From positions 124,001 through 188,000 of the forward strand of contig JAJNQB010000014.1 of NCBI GenBank assembly GCA_021155045.1: a stretch of 64,000 bases of DNA, in the 5' to 3' direction. Below the pieces are notes generated by a model. That model did no database searches. It saw only the letters and a program-made list of their open reading frames with translations, and was not told the origin of the DNA. The stretch is from Arcticibacter sp. Lineage in GTDB: Bacteria > Bacteroidota > Bacteroidia > 2-12-FULL-35-15. Shown here piece after piece: positions 8,518 to 18,085 of the stretch (position 1 is its first letter; each line of letters opens with the position of its first letter). The position numbers and the translations under genes were made by a program.

Positions 8518-11500
8518 ATGTTAGACTTAATCACCAAAAACATTTCTAAACTATTTGGAACAAAATCCGATAGAGATTTAAAAGAAATAAATCCCATCGT
8601 TGATAAAATATTAGCAGAATATGCCAAATTATCAGCCATATCAAATGATGCACTTCGTGAAAAAACAGCAACATTCAAATCAACAATTACAAACTATACT
8701 AAAGCAGAACAAACTCAAATAAATGAGTTAAAAGATAAAGCTGAAAACGATTCTCAATTGAGCATTGATGAAAAAGAAAAAATCTATGAACAAATTGATG
8801 AGTTAGAAAAAGAAGTTGTAAAAAAAGAAAAAGAAGTTTTAGCCGAAATACTTCCTGAAGCTTTTGCTGTGATGAAAGAAACGGCTCGCAGATTTAAAGA
8901 AAATTCAAAAATAGAAGTTACTGCTTCTGCAATGGATAAAAACATTGCTGCTAAACGTAAATCTGTTGAAATAGTCGGAGATAAAGCTTTTTGGCATAAC
9001 ACATGGATTGCCGCTGGTAATGAAGTTACTTGGGACATGGTACATTATGATGTTCAGTTGATTGGTGGTATTGTATTACATGACGGAAAAATTGCTGAAA
9101 TGGCAACAGGTGAAGGAAAAACACTTGTTGGAACATTGCCAATTTATTTGAATGCACTTACAGGAAGGGGAGTTCACATTGTAACGGTAAACACTTATTT
9201 ATCAAAACGTGACTCTGAATGGAATGGTCCTTTATTTGAATTTCATGGACTTTCTGTTGATTGTATTGATTTGCATGAGCCCAATTCAGAAGCGCGCAGA
9301 CTAGCTTACTTAGCTGATATCACATACGGAACAAATAATGAATTTGGTTTTGATTATCTGCGTGATAACATGGCGCGAAGCCCAGAAGATTTGGTTCAAC
9401 GCCCACATAATTATGCTATCGTGGATGAGGTAGATAGTGTTTTGATTGATGATGCAAGAACGCCATTAATCATTTCTGGTCCAACACCTAAAGGTGATGA
9501 TCAAGAATTTTCTCAACTAAAACCAAGAATTGAAAAAATTGTAACAGCACAAAAAGCTTTCGTAAATACTGCATTAACGGAAGCAAAAAAATTGATTGCT
9601 GAAGGCAAAACAGGAGAAAAAGAAGGCGAAGGAGGAATGGCATTACTAAGAGCTCACAGAGGCTTGCCAAAAAACAAAGCCATTATTAAATATTTAAGCG
9701 AACCAGGCATTAGAGCGATTTTACAAAAAACAGAAAACCACTATTTGCAGGATCAATCACGTGAAATGCACAAAGTAGATGAGCAATTATTTTTTGTGAT
9801 TAATGAAAAACAAAATTCTATTGAATTAACCGAAAAAGGAATTGAATTAATTTCTAATTCTTCAGAAGATGCAAAGTTTTTTGTACTGCCAGATGTTGGT
9901 TCAGAAATTGTTGCAATAGAAAAATCGACCCTTCCGTTAGAAGAAAAAGCAAAACAAAAAGAAGAATTAATTCGAGATTTTTCAATAAAATCAGAACGTG
10001 TTCATACCATCAATCAATTATTAAAAGCATATACCCTTTTTGAAAAAGATGTTGAATATGTAATTATTGATAGTAAAGTTAAAATTGTAGATGAACAAAC
10101 TGGGCGTATCATGGAAGGAAGAAGATACTCGGATGGTTTGCATCAAGCAATTGAAGCAAAAGAAAATGTAAAAGTAGAAGCAGCCACACAAACGTATGCT
10201 ACAATCACTTTGCAAAATTATTTCCGTATGTATAACAAACTTTCTGGGATGACAGGAACTGCAGAAACAGAAGCAGGAGAGTTTTGGGATATCTACAAAT
10301 TAGATGTAGTAACCATTCCTACGAACAGACCTATTCAACGTAAAGACCATGAAGATTTAGTTTTTAAAACTACCAGAGAAAAATACAATGCTGTAATTGA
10401 TGAAGTTGTAAAATGTGTGGAAGCAGGACGACCTGTTTTAGTTGGTACAACATCTGTTGAAATTTCTGAATTATTAAGTAGAATGCTTAAACTTCGTGGC
10501 ATCAAACACAATGTATTAAATGCTAAACTACATCAACGTGAAGCCGAAATTGTTGCTGAAGCAGGATTAGCAGGTACGGTTACCATTGCAACAAACATGG
10601 CTGGTCGTGGAACTGATATTAAACTTGGACCAGGAGTAAAAGATGCAGGAGGTTTAGCAATTATTGGTACAGAACGCCATGATAGTAGACGCGTGGACAG
10701 ACAGTTAAGAGGTCGTGCGGGACGACAAGGCGATCCAGGCTCTTCACAATTTTTTGCTTCTTTAGAAGATTCATTGATGCGTTTGTTTGGTTCAGAACGA
10801 ATTGCAAAAATGATGGACAGAATGGGAATTGAAGAAGGAGAAGTAATTCAACATTCCATGATTACAAAATCCATCGAAAGAGCACAAAAGAAAGTGGAAG
10901 AAAATAATTTTGGTGTTCGTAAACGATTGATTGAATATGATGATGTGATGAATTCGCAACGTGAAGTTGTTTACAAAAAAAGAAAACACGCCTTGTATGG
11001 CGAACGACTTGCATTGGATGTTGCAAATGCTATTTATGATACTTGCGATAGCATTGTAAATGAATATCATGATGCGAAAGATTTTGAAGGATTTAAAATT
11101 GAATTATTAAGAGTATTAGCAATTGAATCTCCATTCAATGAAAATGAATTTTTAAAATTGAATACACATGAACTTGCTCAACAAGTTTATGGATTGGCAG
11201 ACTCAACCTACAAACATAAATGCGAACAAATAGCATCAAAAGCTTATCCTGTTATCAAAGATGTTTATACCAACCAAGGAAATACATTTGAAAATATTGT
11301 TACACCTTTAGGTGATGGAATAAAAACGTTGCAAGTAGTAATAAATTTAAAACGTGCTTTTGAAACTAAAGGAAGAGAATTGGTACTAGGTTTAGAAAAA
11401 GGAACGGTGTTAGCAATGATTGATGATTCTTGGAAAGAGCATTTACGTGAGATGGACGATTTAAAACAATCGGTACAGAATGCTGTTTACGAACAAAAAG

Positions 11501-11814
11501 ACCCATTATTGATTTATAAGTTTGAATCATTTGAATTATTTAAACAAATGATGACGAGTGTAAATAAAGAAATAGTTTCATTTTTAATGCGAGCTAATTT
11601 GCCAAATGAAAATGCAAATGTTCAACAAGCAAGAGTACAAGCTAAACCGAAAGAACAAATACAAACTGGCAGAAGCGAAGTTGGTTCTAATAATTCAGGA
11701 GAAGAGCAAGAACGCCCAAAATCACAACCTATAAAAGCAGAAGTAAAAGTAGGAAGAAACGATCCTTGCCCTTGTGGAAGTGGTAAAAAATTTAAAAATT
11801 GTCATGGGCAATAA
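8518..11814 (+). CDS. secA: Preprotein translocase ATPase SecA
   Basis: This motor drives unfolded preproteins through SecYEG. The 1098-residue protein shows the SecA order: Walker A in MATGEGKTL (from residue 195), the DEAD-type IVDEVDSVLIDDARTPLI near 300, the preprotein cross-linking region, NBD2 with GTTSVEISELLS and TNMAGRGTDIKLGPGV, QLRGRAGRQGDPGSSQFF, the helical scaffold (WKEHLREMDDLKQSV), and a C-terminal zinc site CPCGSGKKFKNCHG. It is longer than E. coli SecA (901), mainly through an extended N-terminal charged region (about residues 45-110) and an insert near residues 330-430, as is usual in Bacteroidota. It stands alone with a bidirectional terminator after it. Confidence 0.98.
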   Translation: MLDLITKNISKLFGTKSDRDLKEINPIVDKILAEYAKLSAISNDALREKTATFKSTITNYTKAEQTQINELKDKAENDSQLSIDEKEKIYEQIDELEKEVVKKEKEVLAEILPEAFAVMKETARRFKENSKIEVTASAMDKNIAAKRKSVEIVGDKAFWHNTWIAAGNEVTWDMVHYDVQLIGGIVLHDGKIAEMATGEGKTLVGTLPIYLNALTGRGVHIVTVNTYLSKRDSEWNGPLFEFHGLSVDCIDLHEPNSEARRLAYLADITYGTNNEFGFDYLRDNMARSPEDLVQRPHNYAIVDEVDSVLIDDARTPLIISGPTPKGDDQEFSQLKPRIEKIVTAQKAFVNTALTEAKKLIAEGKTGEKEGEGGMALLRAHRGLPKNKAIIKYLSEPGIRAILQKTENHYLQDQSREMHKVDEQLFFVINEKQNSIELTEKGIELISNSSEDAKFFVLPDVGSEIVAIEKSTLPLEEKAKQKEELIRDFSIKSERVHTINQLLKAYTLFEKDVEYVIIDSKVKIVDEQTGRIMEGRRYSDGLHQAIEAKENVKVEAATQTYATITLQNYFRMYNKLSGMTGTAETEAGEFWDIYKLDVVTIPTNRPIQRKDHEDLVFKTTREKYNAVIDEVVKCVEAGRPVLVGTTSVEISELLSRMLKLRGIKHNVLNAKLHQREAEIVAEAGLAGTVTIATNMAGRGTDIKLGPGVKDAGGLAIIGTERHDSRRVDRQLRGRAGRQGDPGSSQFFASLEDSLMRLFGSERIAKMMDRMGIEEGEVIQHSMITKSIERAQKKVEENNFGVRKRLIEYDDVMNSQREVVYKKRKHALYGERLALDVANAIYDTCDSIVNEYHDAKDFEGFKIELLRVLAIESPFNENEFLKLNTHELAQQVYGLADSTYKHKCEQIASKAYPVIKDVYTNQGNTFENIVTPLGDGIKTLQVVINLKRAFETKGRELVLGLEKGTVLAMIDDSWKEHLREMDDLKQSVQNAVYEQKDPLLIYKFESFELFKQMMTSVNKEIVSFLMRANLPNENANVQQARVQAKPKEQIQTGRSEVGSNNSGEEQERPKSQPIKAEVKVGRNDPCPCGSGKKFKNCHGQ

Positions 11815-11831
11815 TTGAAATTTTAATAAAC

Positions 11832-11867
11832 AAAAAAATCCTCAACATTTCTGAAGAGGATTTTTTT
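11832..11867. terminator. Bidirectional terminator between secA and the PorP/SprF gene
   Basis: A perfect 12-bp inverted repeat (AAAAAAATCCTC / GAGGATTTTTTT) with a 12-base loop has a T tract on both strands. It sits between two convergent genes and can serve both. Confidence 0.9.
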
Positions 11868-11943
11868 GATTATAAACTAAACCCAACCGCACAATGAAAA
11901 ACGTCAACTATCGGGGTGATATTATTTGTTTTTCAAGATTTTT

Positions 11944-13005
11944 TTAAATCCTTGATTTAAAATGTTTGTTACCAAAAGCATTTGGATATACCCAACGCAA
12001 TGAAATTTCAAATCCACCACGGGTAGAAGTAACCGCCCGTAGTTTAGATAAATTTACATCATAACTAAAGCCAATAGAATAATTTGAATATTCAAATCGT
12101 ACAATTCCAATAAATGCATCGCGCATACGGTAATATGCTCCTAATGAAAATGCGGATGATTTTTTTAAACCTGTATATTTTGATCCTTCTTGAAGAATAT
12201 ACTGAAACGTCATACCGGGAGTAATTTCTTTTACTCCACCTTGTATAAAAACAATGTAAGAAGGTTTTAAAACTAGATTACTATTTGGCATACCTATAGC
12301 AGCATTCCCACTTAAAACAAATTTTGTATGTAAACGTTGTGTTTTATCTCCATAAAAAGAATATGCAGGTCGGTGAGGATGAAAAACAGCAACACCCAAA
12401 TTTACTTTTCTAGCATTGTTAGCTGAAATGTATCCTTCGTCTGTTCCGTAACTATAATTTAAACCAGCACCTAAATCAAAAAAAGAAAAATTATTGGTAG
12501 AAACTTCGCCACTTGCAATATTTTCGTTGAATTGCATGCCATCGTATTGGCTTCCCCATTGTAATTTGGCAGGGTTTAAGCTGCGTTGTGCAAAACCTCC
12601 CATAAGTCCACCAGACAATAAACTTTTATCATTTAAATTAATAATACCTGTAAGAGATAAGTTCACTTGATTAGAACCAAAAGCAGCATCACCAGATTTA
12701 TCACTAAAAAAATCTATACCTAAACCCATTTGATGCTTTTTCTTTTTCAGCATTCTGAAATCACCAGAAAAAGCATAGGTACGATAAGGAGAGCCAACAG
12801 CTTGCCATTGATTTTTAAAATTTAAAATAAATCGTGTTTCGTGTTGTACTCCAGCATTTGCAGGGTTTAACTGCAAAGGCGTTTCGTCAAACTGCGAAAA
12901 ATGTATGTCTTGCGCCATAGCTTTGTTTGTAGTAGAAACGAAAGCTATGGAACTAAACAATACTGCTCGCAACATAACAATACAATTGTTTTGTTTTGTT
13001 TTCAT
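11944..13005 (-). CDS. PorP/SprF-family T9SS outer-membrane protein
   Basis: The 353-residue protein has a signal peptide ending near MAQ, then the family hallmark DIHFSQFDETPLQLNPANAGV at the mature N-terminus, and beta-barrel-like strands (FILNFKNQWQAVGSPYRTYAFSGD, GLGIDFFSDKSGDAAFG). It ends in repeated amphipathic strands (SFSLGAYYRMRDAFIG..., YSIGFSYDVNLSKLRAVTS). In Flavobacterium johnsoniae, SprF-type proteins are required for surface localisation of the adjacent SprB adhesin. Here the gene lies 121 bases downstream of a SprB-repeat adhesin on the same strand, the same partnership. Terminated by the hairpin at 11832-11867. Confidence 0.9.
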   Translation of the reverse strand: MKTKQNNCIVMLRAVLFSSIAFVSTTNKAMAQDIHFSQFDETPLQLNPANAGVQHETRFILNFKNQWQAVGSPYRTYAFSGDFRMLKKKKHQMGLGIDFFSDKSGDAAFGSNQVNLSLTGIINLNDKSLLSGGLMGGFAQRSLNPAKLQWGSQYDGMQFNENIASGEVSTNNFSFFDLGAGLNYSYGTDEGYISANNARKVNLGVAVFHPHRPAYSFYGDKTQRLHTKFVLSGNAAIGMPNSNLVLKPSYIVFIQGGVKEITPGMTFQYILQEGSKYTGLKKSSAFSLGAYYRMRDAFIGIVRFEYSNYSIGFSYDVNLSKLRAVTSTRGGFEISLRWVYPNAFGNKHFKSRI

Positions 13006-13126
13006 TCTGTTTTTTTTAGTAGTTTACTTTTGTTGAGCGAATTATTTTTAGAAAATAATTACGCAAATCATGTTAGTAGTTGTTTTCATGTTGATTGTAA
13101 TTGTTTTTGGTTATTATCTATTTTTA

Positions 13127-16100
13127 TTATTTAACTAAAGTTATGTTTCCATGCTGTTTTACTTGTATTCCATTAACAGTAGCTGTTAAGTAATAAACAA
13201 ACACAGCAGCATCCAAAGGTTTTCCTCCATAAGTTCCGTCCCAACCAAATGCTTGGTTTGTAGTTTCAAAAACTTTTTCGCCCCAGCGATCAAATATTGA
13301 AAATTCAAGATTTGTAACACAATTTCCCATTACATAAAGCATATCATTATGTCCGTCATTGTTTGGTGAAAATGCATTTGGTACAAACAAATCACCGCAA
13401 GGAATATCAACAAAAACAGTAACAGTATCCGTTGCAGAACAACCGTTTTGGGTTACAGTTAAGTAATAGGTTGTAGTTTGTGTTGGGCTTGCTGTAGGGT
13501 TTTGACAATTGGTACAACTTAATCCTGTTGGTGGAGTCCAGCTATATGTTGCTCCTACAGGACCTGTTCCTGTTAAAACAGTACTTGCTCCTTGTGTAAT
13601 AATTACATCTATTCCTGCATTTGCTGGGATAGAGCCAGATACACCAACTGTTCCAGAAGCACTTGCTGTACAACCATTAGCATCTGTAATGGTAACAGAA
13701 TAGTTTCCTGCTGCTAGATTTGTGATAGTGCTATTGTTACTTCCAGTATTCCAAAGTGGAGTTAAAACACCGTTCCCTCCTGTAGCATTAACGCTAGCTG
13801 TTCCATCAGTTTGTCCACAAGTGGCGGGTGTTGTTGTAACAACAGGTACTATTGCGTTTGGTTGAGTAATAGTAACGGTAGAAGTATTGGAACACCCGCT
13901 TCCATCAGTAACTGTAATGGTATATGTTCCAGCAGTTAAATTATTTGCTGTTGTTGTATTTCCTCCGCTTGGCGACCAAGAATAGGTTAATGTTCCCGTT
14001 CCGCCAGTAGCTGAAGCTGTTGCACTTCCTGTATTTCCGCCAAAGCAAAGAATATTTGTTTGAGAAGCAATACTTACTGTTGGTCCTCCGCTATTTGCAA
14101 CTGTTGCTATGGCGGTAGATGTACAACCATTAGCATCGGTAGCAGTAACAGTGTAAGAACCAGCAGCTAAACCTGTGGCAGTAGCAGTACTTCCACCAGT
14201 TGGAGCCCAAGAGTAAGTAATTGTTCCGGTACCACCTGTTGCTGTAGCTGTTGCTGCTCCGTTACTAGCACCACAATTTGTTGGAGTAGTACTTGATATA
14301 GATGCTGAAACAGCACTGGTAGGTTGAATAATCGTAACTGTAACAGTTCCATTACAGCTTGTAGCATCTGTAGCAGTAATAGTATAAGAACCGGCAGCTA
14401 AGTTTGTTTGAGTCGCCCCACTCAAGCTGCCTGGCATCCATGAATAAGTATAAGGACCCGTTCCGCCAGTTGCATTAACAGTAGCAGCACCCGTACTTTG
14501 TCCGAAACATAAAACATTTGTTTGTGAAGTTATTGATACTGTTGGTCCTCCAGAGTTTGTAACAGTAGCAATAGCAGTAGCAGTACAATTATTAGCATCT
14601 GTAGCGGTAACGGTATAAGAACCGGCAGCTAAACCTGTAGCAGTAGCAGCACTTCCTCCAGTTGGAGCCCAAGAGTAGGTGATTGTTCCCGTTCCGCCAG
14701 TAGCAGTTGCAGTTGCTGAACCATTCGTTCCTCCACACGTAGCAGGAGTTGTTCCTGTTATACTTGTAGATACAGCACTTGTGGGTTGAGTAATCGTAAC
14801 CGTAACAGTTCCATTACAGCTTGTAGCATCTGTAGCAGTAATAGTATATGAACCGGCAGCTAAGCCTGTTTGAGTAGCACCACTCAAACTTCCTGGCATC
14901 CATGAATAGGTATAAGGTCCAGTTCCTCCTGTAGCATTAACAGTAGCAGCACCCGTACTTTGCCCAAAGCATAAAATATTTGTTTGTGATGTAATTGAAA
15001 CCGTTGGCCCTCCTGTATTTGTAATAGTTGCAATTGCAGTTGCTGTACAATTGTTAGCATCCGTAACGGTAACAGTATAAGATCCAGCAGCTAATCCTGT
15101 GGCTGTGGCTGCACTTCCACCAGTTGGAGCCCAAGAATAAGTTAATGTTCCTGTTCCGCCCATTCCACTAGCTGTTGCAGCGCCATTACTGGTGCCACAG
15201 GCTGTAGGGGTTGTGCTAGAAATAGATGCAGAAACAGCGCTAGCAGGTTGAGTAATAGTAACGGTAACTGTACCTGTACAAGAAACACCTTGAGTAGCAG
15301 TAACCGTATAGGAACCAGCAGCTAATCCTGTTTGAGTAGCACCACTTAAACTTCCTGGCATCCATGAATAGGTATAAGGTCCAGTTCCTCCTGTAGCATT
15401 AACAGTAGCAGCACCCGTACTTTGCCCAAAACATAAAACGTTTGTTTGTGATGTTGTATTAACAGTAATTGTTGGACAAGCAGTACAAGGAGGGATTCCT
15501 GCAAGAGTAGTAATAGTTAATGTTGTTCCACTATTATCAACTACTTGTATTGGTTGAGACGGAAAAGACGCGGGTAAAGTTCCAGAGTTTGTTCCTGTTG
15601 CAAAAGTTGACCAATAGCCAGGGGTAGTACAACTTGTTATTGGAGTTGCGCCATTCAAACAGCTTCCGAAGAACCAAGTTCCTCCACAAGCAGTACATGT
15701 AGCAGAATTCGTTACTGTAGTTGTTACGGGTGGATTATAAACTTGCCAAGTATAAGGACCAACACCATTTGAAACATCTAAGCTTCCATTTGTTTGTTGA
15801 CAAACATTTAAAGTAGCGCAAGGAGAAACGATTATAGTAACTGAATCCATTCCACAAGCTAATGCGTAGTGAATAACATGTGTACCAACTCCTGCCGTTG
15901 CTGGGTTAAAAGAGCCTGTTACAGCATTAACGCCAGTTCCACTGAATGTTCCACCGGCAGTAGCAACAGTAAGTGTTATAGGAGATGCTGTAGTACATAA
16001 TGTTGTTGGTTGGCAAATTGTAGCATCGCAACATGTTTGTGTCATTGGCGCACAAGCCGACATATTTACAACTTGAACCGTTCCTGTACGTGTTGCTGTT

Positions 16101-17917
16101 CCAGAGTTTCCTGTTGTTCCACAAATTACAACTTCGCCACCACTTGTTACATGAACATCATACACTTTAAATGTTGTAGCAATGGATGTTATCAAATTTA
16201 AATTTGCATCATATTTAACAACTCTATCGCTTGATCCAATATAAACATTACCGCAGTCATCAATATCAATTCCACTATTGCTTACCGAAAAATCACCAAG
16301 TGAAGATGTAGCTGCTCCTCCTGGTATAGTTGCCGTTGTTATAATTGCTCCTGTTGCTAGTGATCGTTTATGAACGTTGGTTCCATTTTGTGTGTAAACA
16401 AAATTTCCGTTAGCACGAACAGCCATTATACCAGAATTATTTTTTCTATAATTTTCACATTTATATCCTAAGTTGTAAGTACTGTTTGCTTTAAATAATG
16501 TGCTGCTTCCACTCGGACAAAGCGAGAAATTTTGGTTGATATAACCAATCGTATCAAGGGTTAAAAAATAATAGCGACCATTTTTTGCAGGAGTAATTGA
16601 ACGTACTTCTTGAATACTAGGAGGAAAACTAAACATATTTCCATACCCTACAGTTTGTGATGAATTTACATTTCCAGTAGAAGTATTCATGTCATAAATT
16701 ACTCCTCGAAGAGAAGATAAGGGGTTGCCACCAGTACCACCAATTATTAATTTTGTTTGGTCGCAGTTAAAAGCAATATTCCAAAACTCTGCACTTGAAA
16801 GAGCTCCTCCTGGGCTTGGATTATTCCATATAACAGCTCCTGCGGTACTTACCTTAACAATAGCAGCAACTGAACCTTGCGTAACATAGGAGTTTCCAAG
16901 TAAGTCTGTTGCAAAGGTTCCTAACCAAGAAGTTGTGTCATAAGGAGTATTATAAGTCCATTGGATAACTCCAGTTGAATTATATTTTATTAATTGCAAA
17001 GGCATTACTCCTCCAATAATATAAATATTTCCTGCGCCATCTCTTTCGCATTCCCACACACAATCCCAGTTTGTAGCAAAATTAGGAGATTGGGTCCAAG
17101 GATCAATAACAATAGTTTTTGTGTTGTCGTAATTATCTAATTTAAAAGAAACGTATTTCCCTTTTTTAACAAAAGAAGAGTTGATGGTTAAGCTTTTATT
17201 GTCTTCATAAAAGGTTGTTGGCGCATGATCAATTATATCTCCAAATTTTGATGAAATATGCACATCCGCTGATTTTAAGTTTACAGCATTTGAATATTTC
17301 ATTTTTATATCGTTTGGATTTGCTCCAGGGTGAAGGATGATACTGTACTTTATACCAGATATGGGATGTATTTCATAAACAACATCAATATTGTTGTATA
17401 GATTTTTATAGATAATTTTTTTGAATGATTTTACTTTATCTATATTAGTATATGCTCCATTCGAATTTCTGTAAGTGTAGCTTTGGTAAGCTGTTGTTAT
17501 GTTTTCTGCTACAATTTCTACTGATGAGTTTGAGTTTTCCCAAATCATATCAACTGTTTCTGTTTCATATTCCAGAGAACGTTCTTCAGCCTCTATTTTT
17601 TTATATTCTTCAACTGTTTTAAAGCTTTTCTCTTTTTCTCTTTCTTTCTCTTCATCTTTCCATGTTTTTAAGAATGAAAATGTTAATCCTTCTTTTGTAA
17701 AATAATATTTAGTGGTGCTTGCGTCAATACCGTATAAAATTTTAGAGTTATTAAGTTTAGAAGGGTTTTTTTGAAATTGTCCTTTGTTTTCAATAAAAAT
17801 TTTCCCTTTTTCTAATTTGGTCGTCCAGCTTGCCATTGCGCTATTTTGAGCGTAGTTTTGAGCAACAACAAGCAGAGTGAAAAAGAAAGCAAATAAAAAA
17901 TTTGGTCGTAGTCCCAT
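13127..17917 (-). CDS. Giant surface protein with SprB repeats and type B T9SS (CHU_C) sorting domain
   Basis: The 1596-residue protein begins with a signal peptide (cleavage near QNYAQ). A conserved N-terminal module follows, GKIFIENKGQFQ... with the ILYGIDASTTKYYFTKEGL pattern (DUF7948-like, about residues 30-260). Next comes a propeller-like region (about 265-620), then a stretch of eight SprB-type repeats of about 75 residues (about 820-1430; each with a Cys, GG, and YTYSW or LTYSW). A type B gliding-motility C-terminal domain completes it (VPNAFSPNNDGHNDML, FSIFDRWGEKVFET, GWDGTYGGKPLDAAVFVYYL, GNITLVK). Type B proteins are sorted by T9SS and often need a PorP/SprF partner, here the next gene. 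Likely an adhesin or gliding protein; the ligand is unknown. Confidence 0.9.
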   Translation of the reverse strand: MGLRPNFLFAFFFTLLVVAQNYAQNSAMASWTTKLEKGKIFIENKGQFQKNPSKLNNSKILYGIDASTTKYYFTKEGLTFSFLKTWKDEEKEREKEKSFKTVEEYKKIEAEERSLEYETETVDMIWENSNSSVEIVAENITTAYQSYTYRNSNGAYTNIDKVKSFKKIIYKNLYNNIDVVYEIHPISGIKYSIILHPGANPNDIKMKYSNAVNLKSADVHISSKFGDIIDHAPTTFYEDNKSLTINSSFVKKGKYVSFKLDNYDNTKTIVIDPWTQSPNFATNWDCVWECERDGAGNIYIIGGVMPLQLIKYNSTGVIQWTYNTPYDTTSWLGTFATDLLGNSYVTQGSVAAIVKVSTAGAVIWNNPSPGGALSSAEFWNIAFNCDQTKLIIGGTGGNPLSSLRGVIYDMNTSTGNVNSSQTVGYGNMFSFPPSIQEVRSITPAKNGRYYFLTLDTIGYINQNFSLCPSGSSTLFKANSTYNLGYKCENYRKNNSGIMAVRANGNFVYTQNGTNVHKRSLATGAIITTATIPGGAATSSLGDFSVSNSGIDIDDCGNVYIGSSDRVVKYDANLNLITSIATTFKVYDVHVTSGGEVVICGTTGNSGTATRTGTVQVVNMSACAPMTQTCCDATICQPTTLCTTASPITLTVATAGGTFSGTGVNAVTGSFNPATAGVGTHVIHYALACGMDSVTIIVSPCATLNVCQQTNGSLDVSNGVGPYTWQVYNPPVTTTVTNSATCTACGGTWFFGSCLNGATPITSCTTPGYWSTFATGTNSGTLPASFPSQPIQVVDNSGTTLTITTLAGIPPCTACPTITVNTTSQTNVLCFGQSTGAATVNATGGTGPYTYSWMPGSLSGATQTGLAAGSYTVTATQGVSCTGTVTVTITQPASAVSASISSTTPTACGTSNGAATASGMGGTGTLTYSWAPTGGSAATATGLAAGSYTVTVTDANNCTATAIATITNTGGPTVSITSQTNILCFGQSTGAATVNATGGTGPYTYSWMPGSLSGATQTGLAAGSYTITATDATSCNGTVTVTITQPTSAVSTSITGTTPATCGGTNGSATATATGGTGTITYSWAPTGGSAATATGLAAGSYTVTATDANNCTATAIATVTNSGGPTVSITSQTNVLCFGQSTGAATVNATGGTGPYTYSWMPGSLSGATQTNLAAGSYTITATDATSCNGTVTVTIIQPTSAVSASISSTTPTNCGASNGAATATATGGTGTITYSWAPTGGSTATATGLAAGSYTVTATDANGCTSTAIATVANSGGPTVSIASQTNILCFGGNTGSATASATGGTGTLTYSWSPSGGNTTTANNLTAGTYTITVTDGSGCSNTSTVTITQPNAIVPVVTTTPATCGQTDGTASVNATGGNGVLTPLWNTGSNNSTITNLAAGNYSVTITDANGCTASASGTVGVSGSIPANAGIDVIITQGASTVLTGTGPVGATYSWTPPTGLSCTNCQNPTASPTQTTTYYLTVTQNGCSATDTVTVFVDIPCGDLFVPNAFSPNNDGHNDMLYVMGNCVTNLEFSIFDRWGEKVFETTNQAFGWDGTYGGKPLDAAVFVYYLTATVNGIQVKQHGNITLVK
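13630..15460 (-). repeat. Tandem SprB-repeat DNA inside the giant surface protein gene
   Basis: Four double units of about 455-465 bp lie head to tail. Three share blocks of about 110 bp that are almost identical (near 14407-14520, 14867-14980 and 15330-15440, encoding STGAATVNATGGTGPYTYSW and SLSGATQTGLAAGSYT-like text), while the fourth, at the 3' end, has diverged. Such identity favours length change by recombination. Confidence 0.85.
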
Positions 17918-17941
17918 GGTAGTTTTTTGTTATTTGATACT

Positions 17942-17971
17942 CAAAAATAAAGTACATTTTAGTTAATTCAA
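17942..17971 (-). promoter_or_regulatory. Promoter of the SprB-like/PorP operon
   Basis: On the minus strand TTG (17971-17969), a 19-base spacer and TATTTTTG (17949-17942) form a full Bacteroidota -33/-7 promoter. The start codon is 25 bases further on. Confidence 0.65.
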
Positions 17972-18085
17972 CTAAAAAAATGGTTTATTATTGGAAGTCT
18001 GATTGAATATGTATATAAATAAATAGTATATTTATCAGCTATTTTAAGACAATAAAATGTATTTATTATTATAAATGAGCCTACC

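Noticed and set aside
15927..16201. Cys- and Asn-rich frames on both strands within the SprB-like gene
   Set aside because: These are shadows of a low-complexity Thr/Ser/Gly-rich coding region read in other frames.
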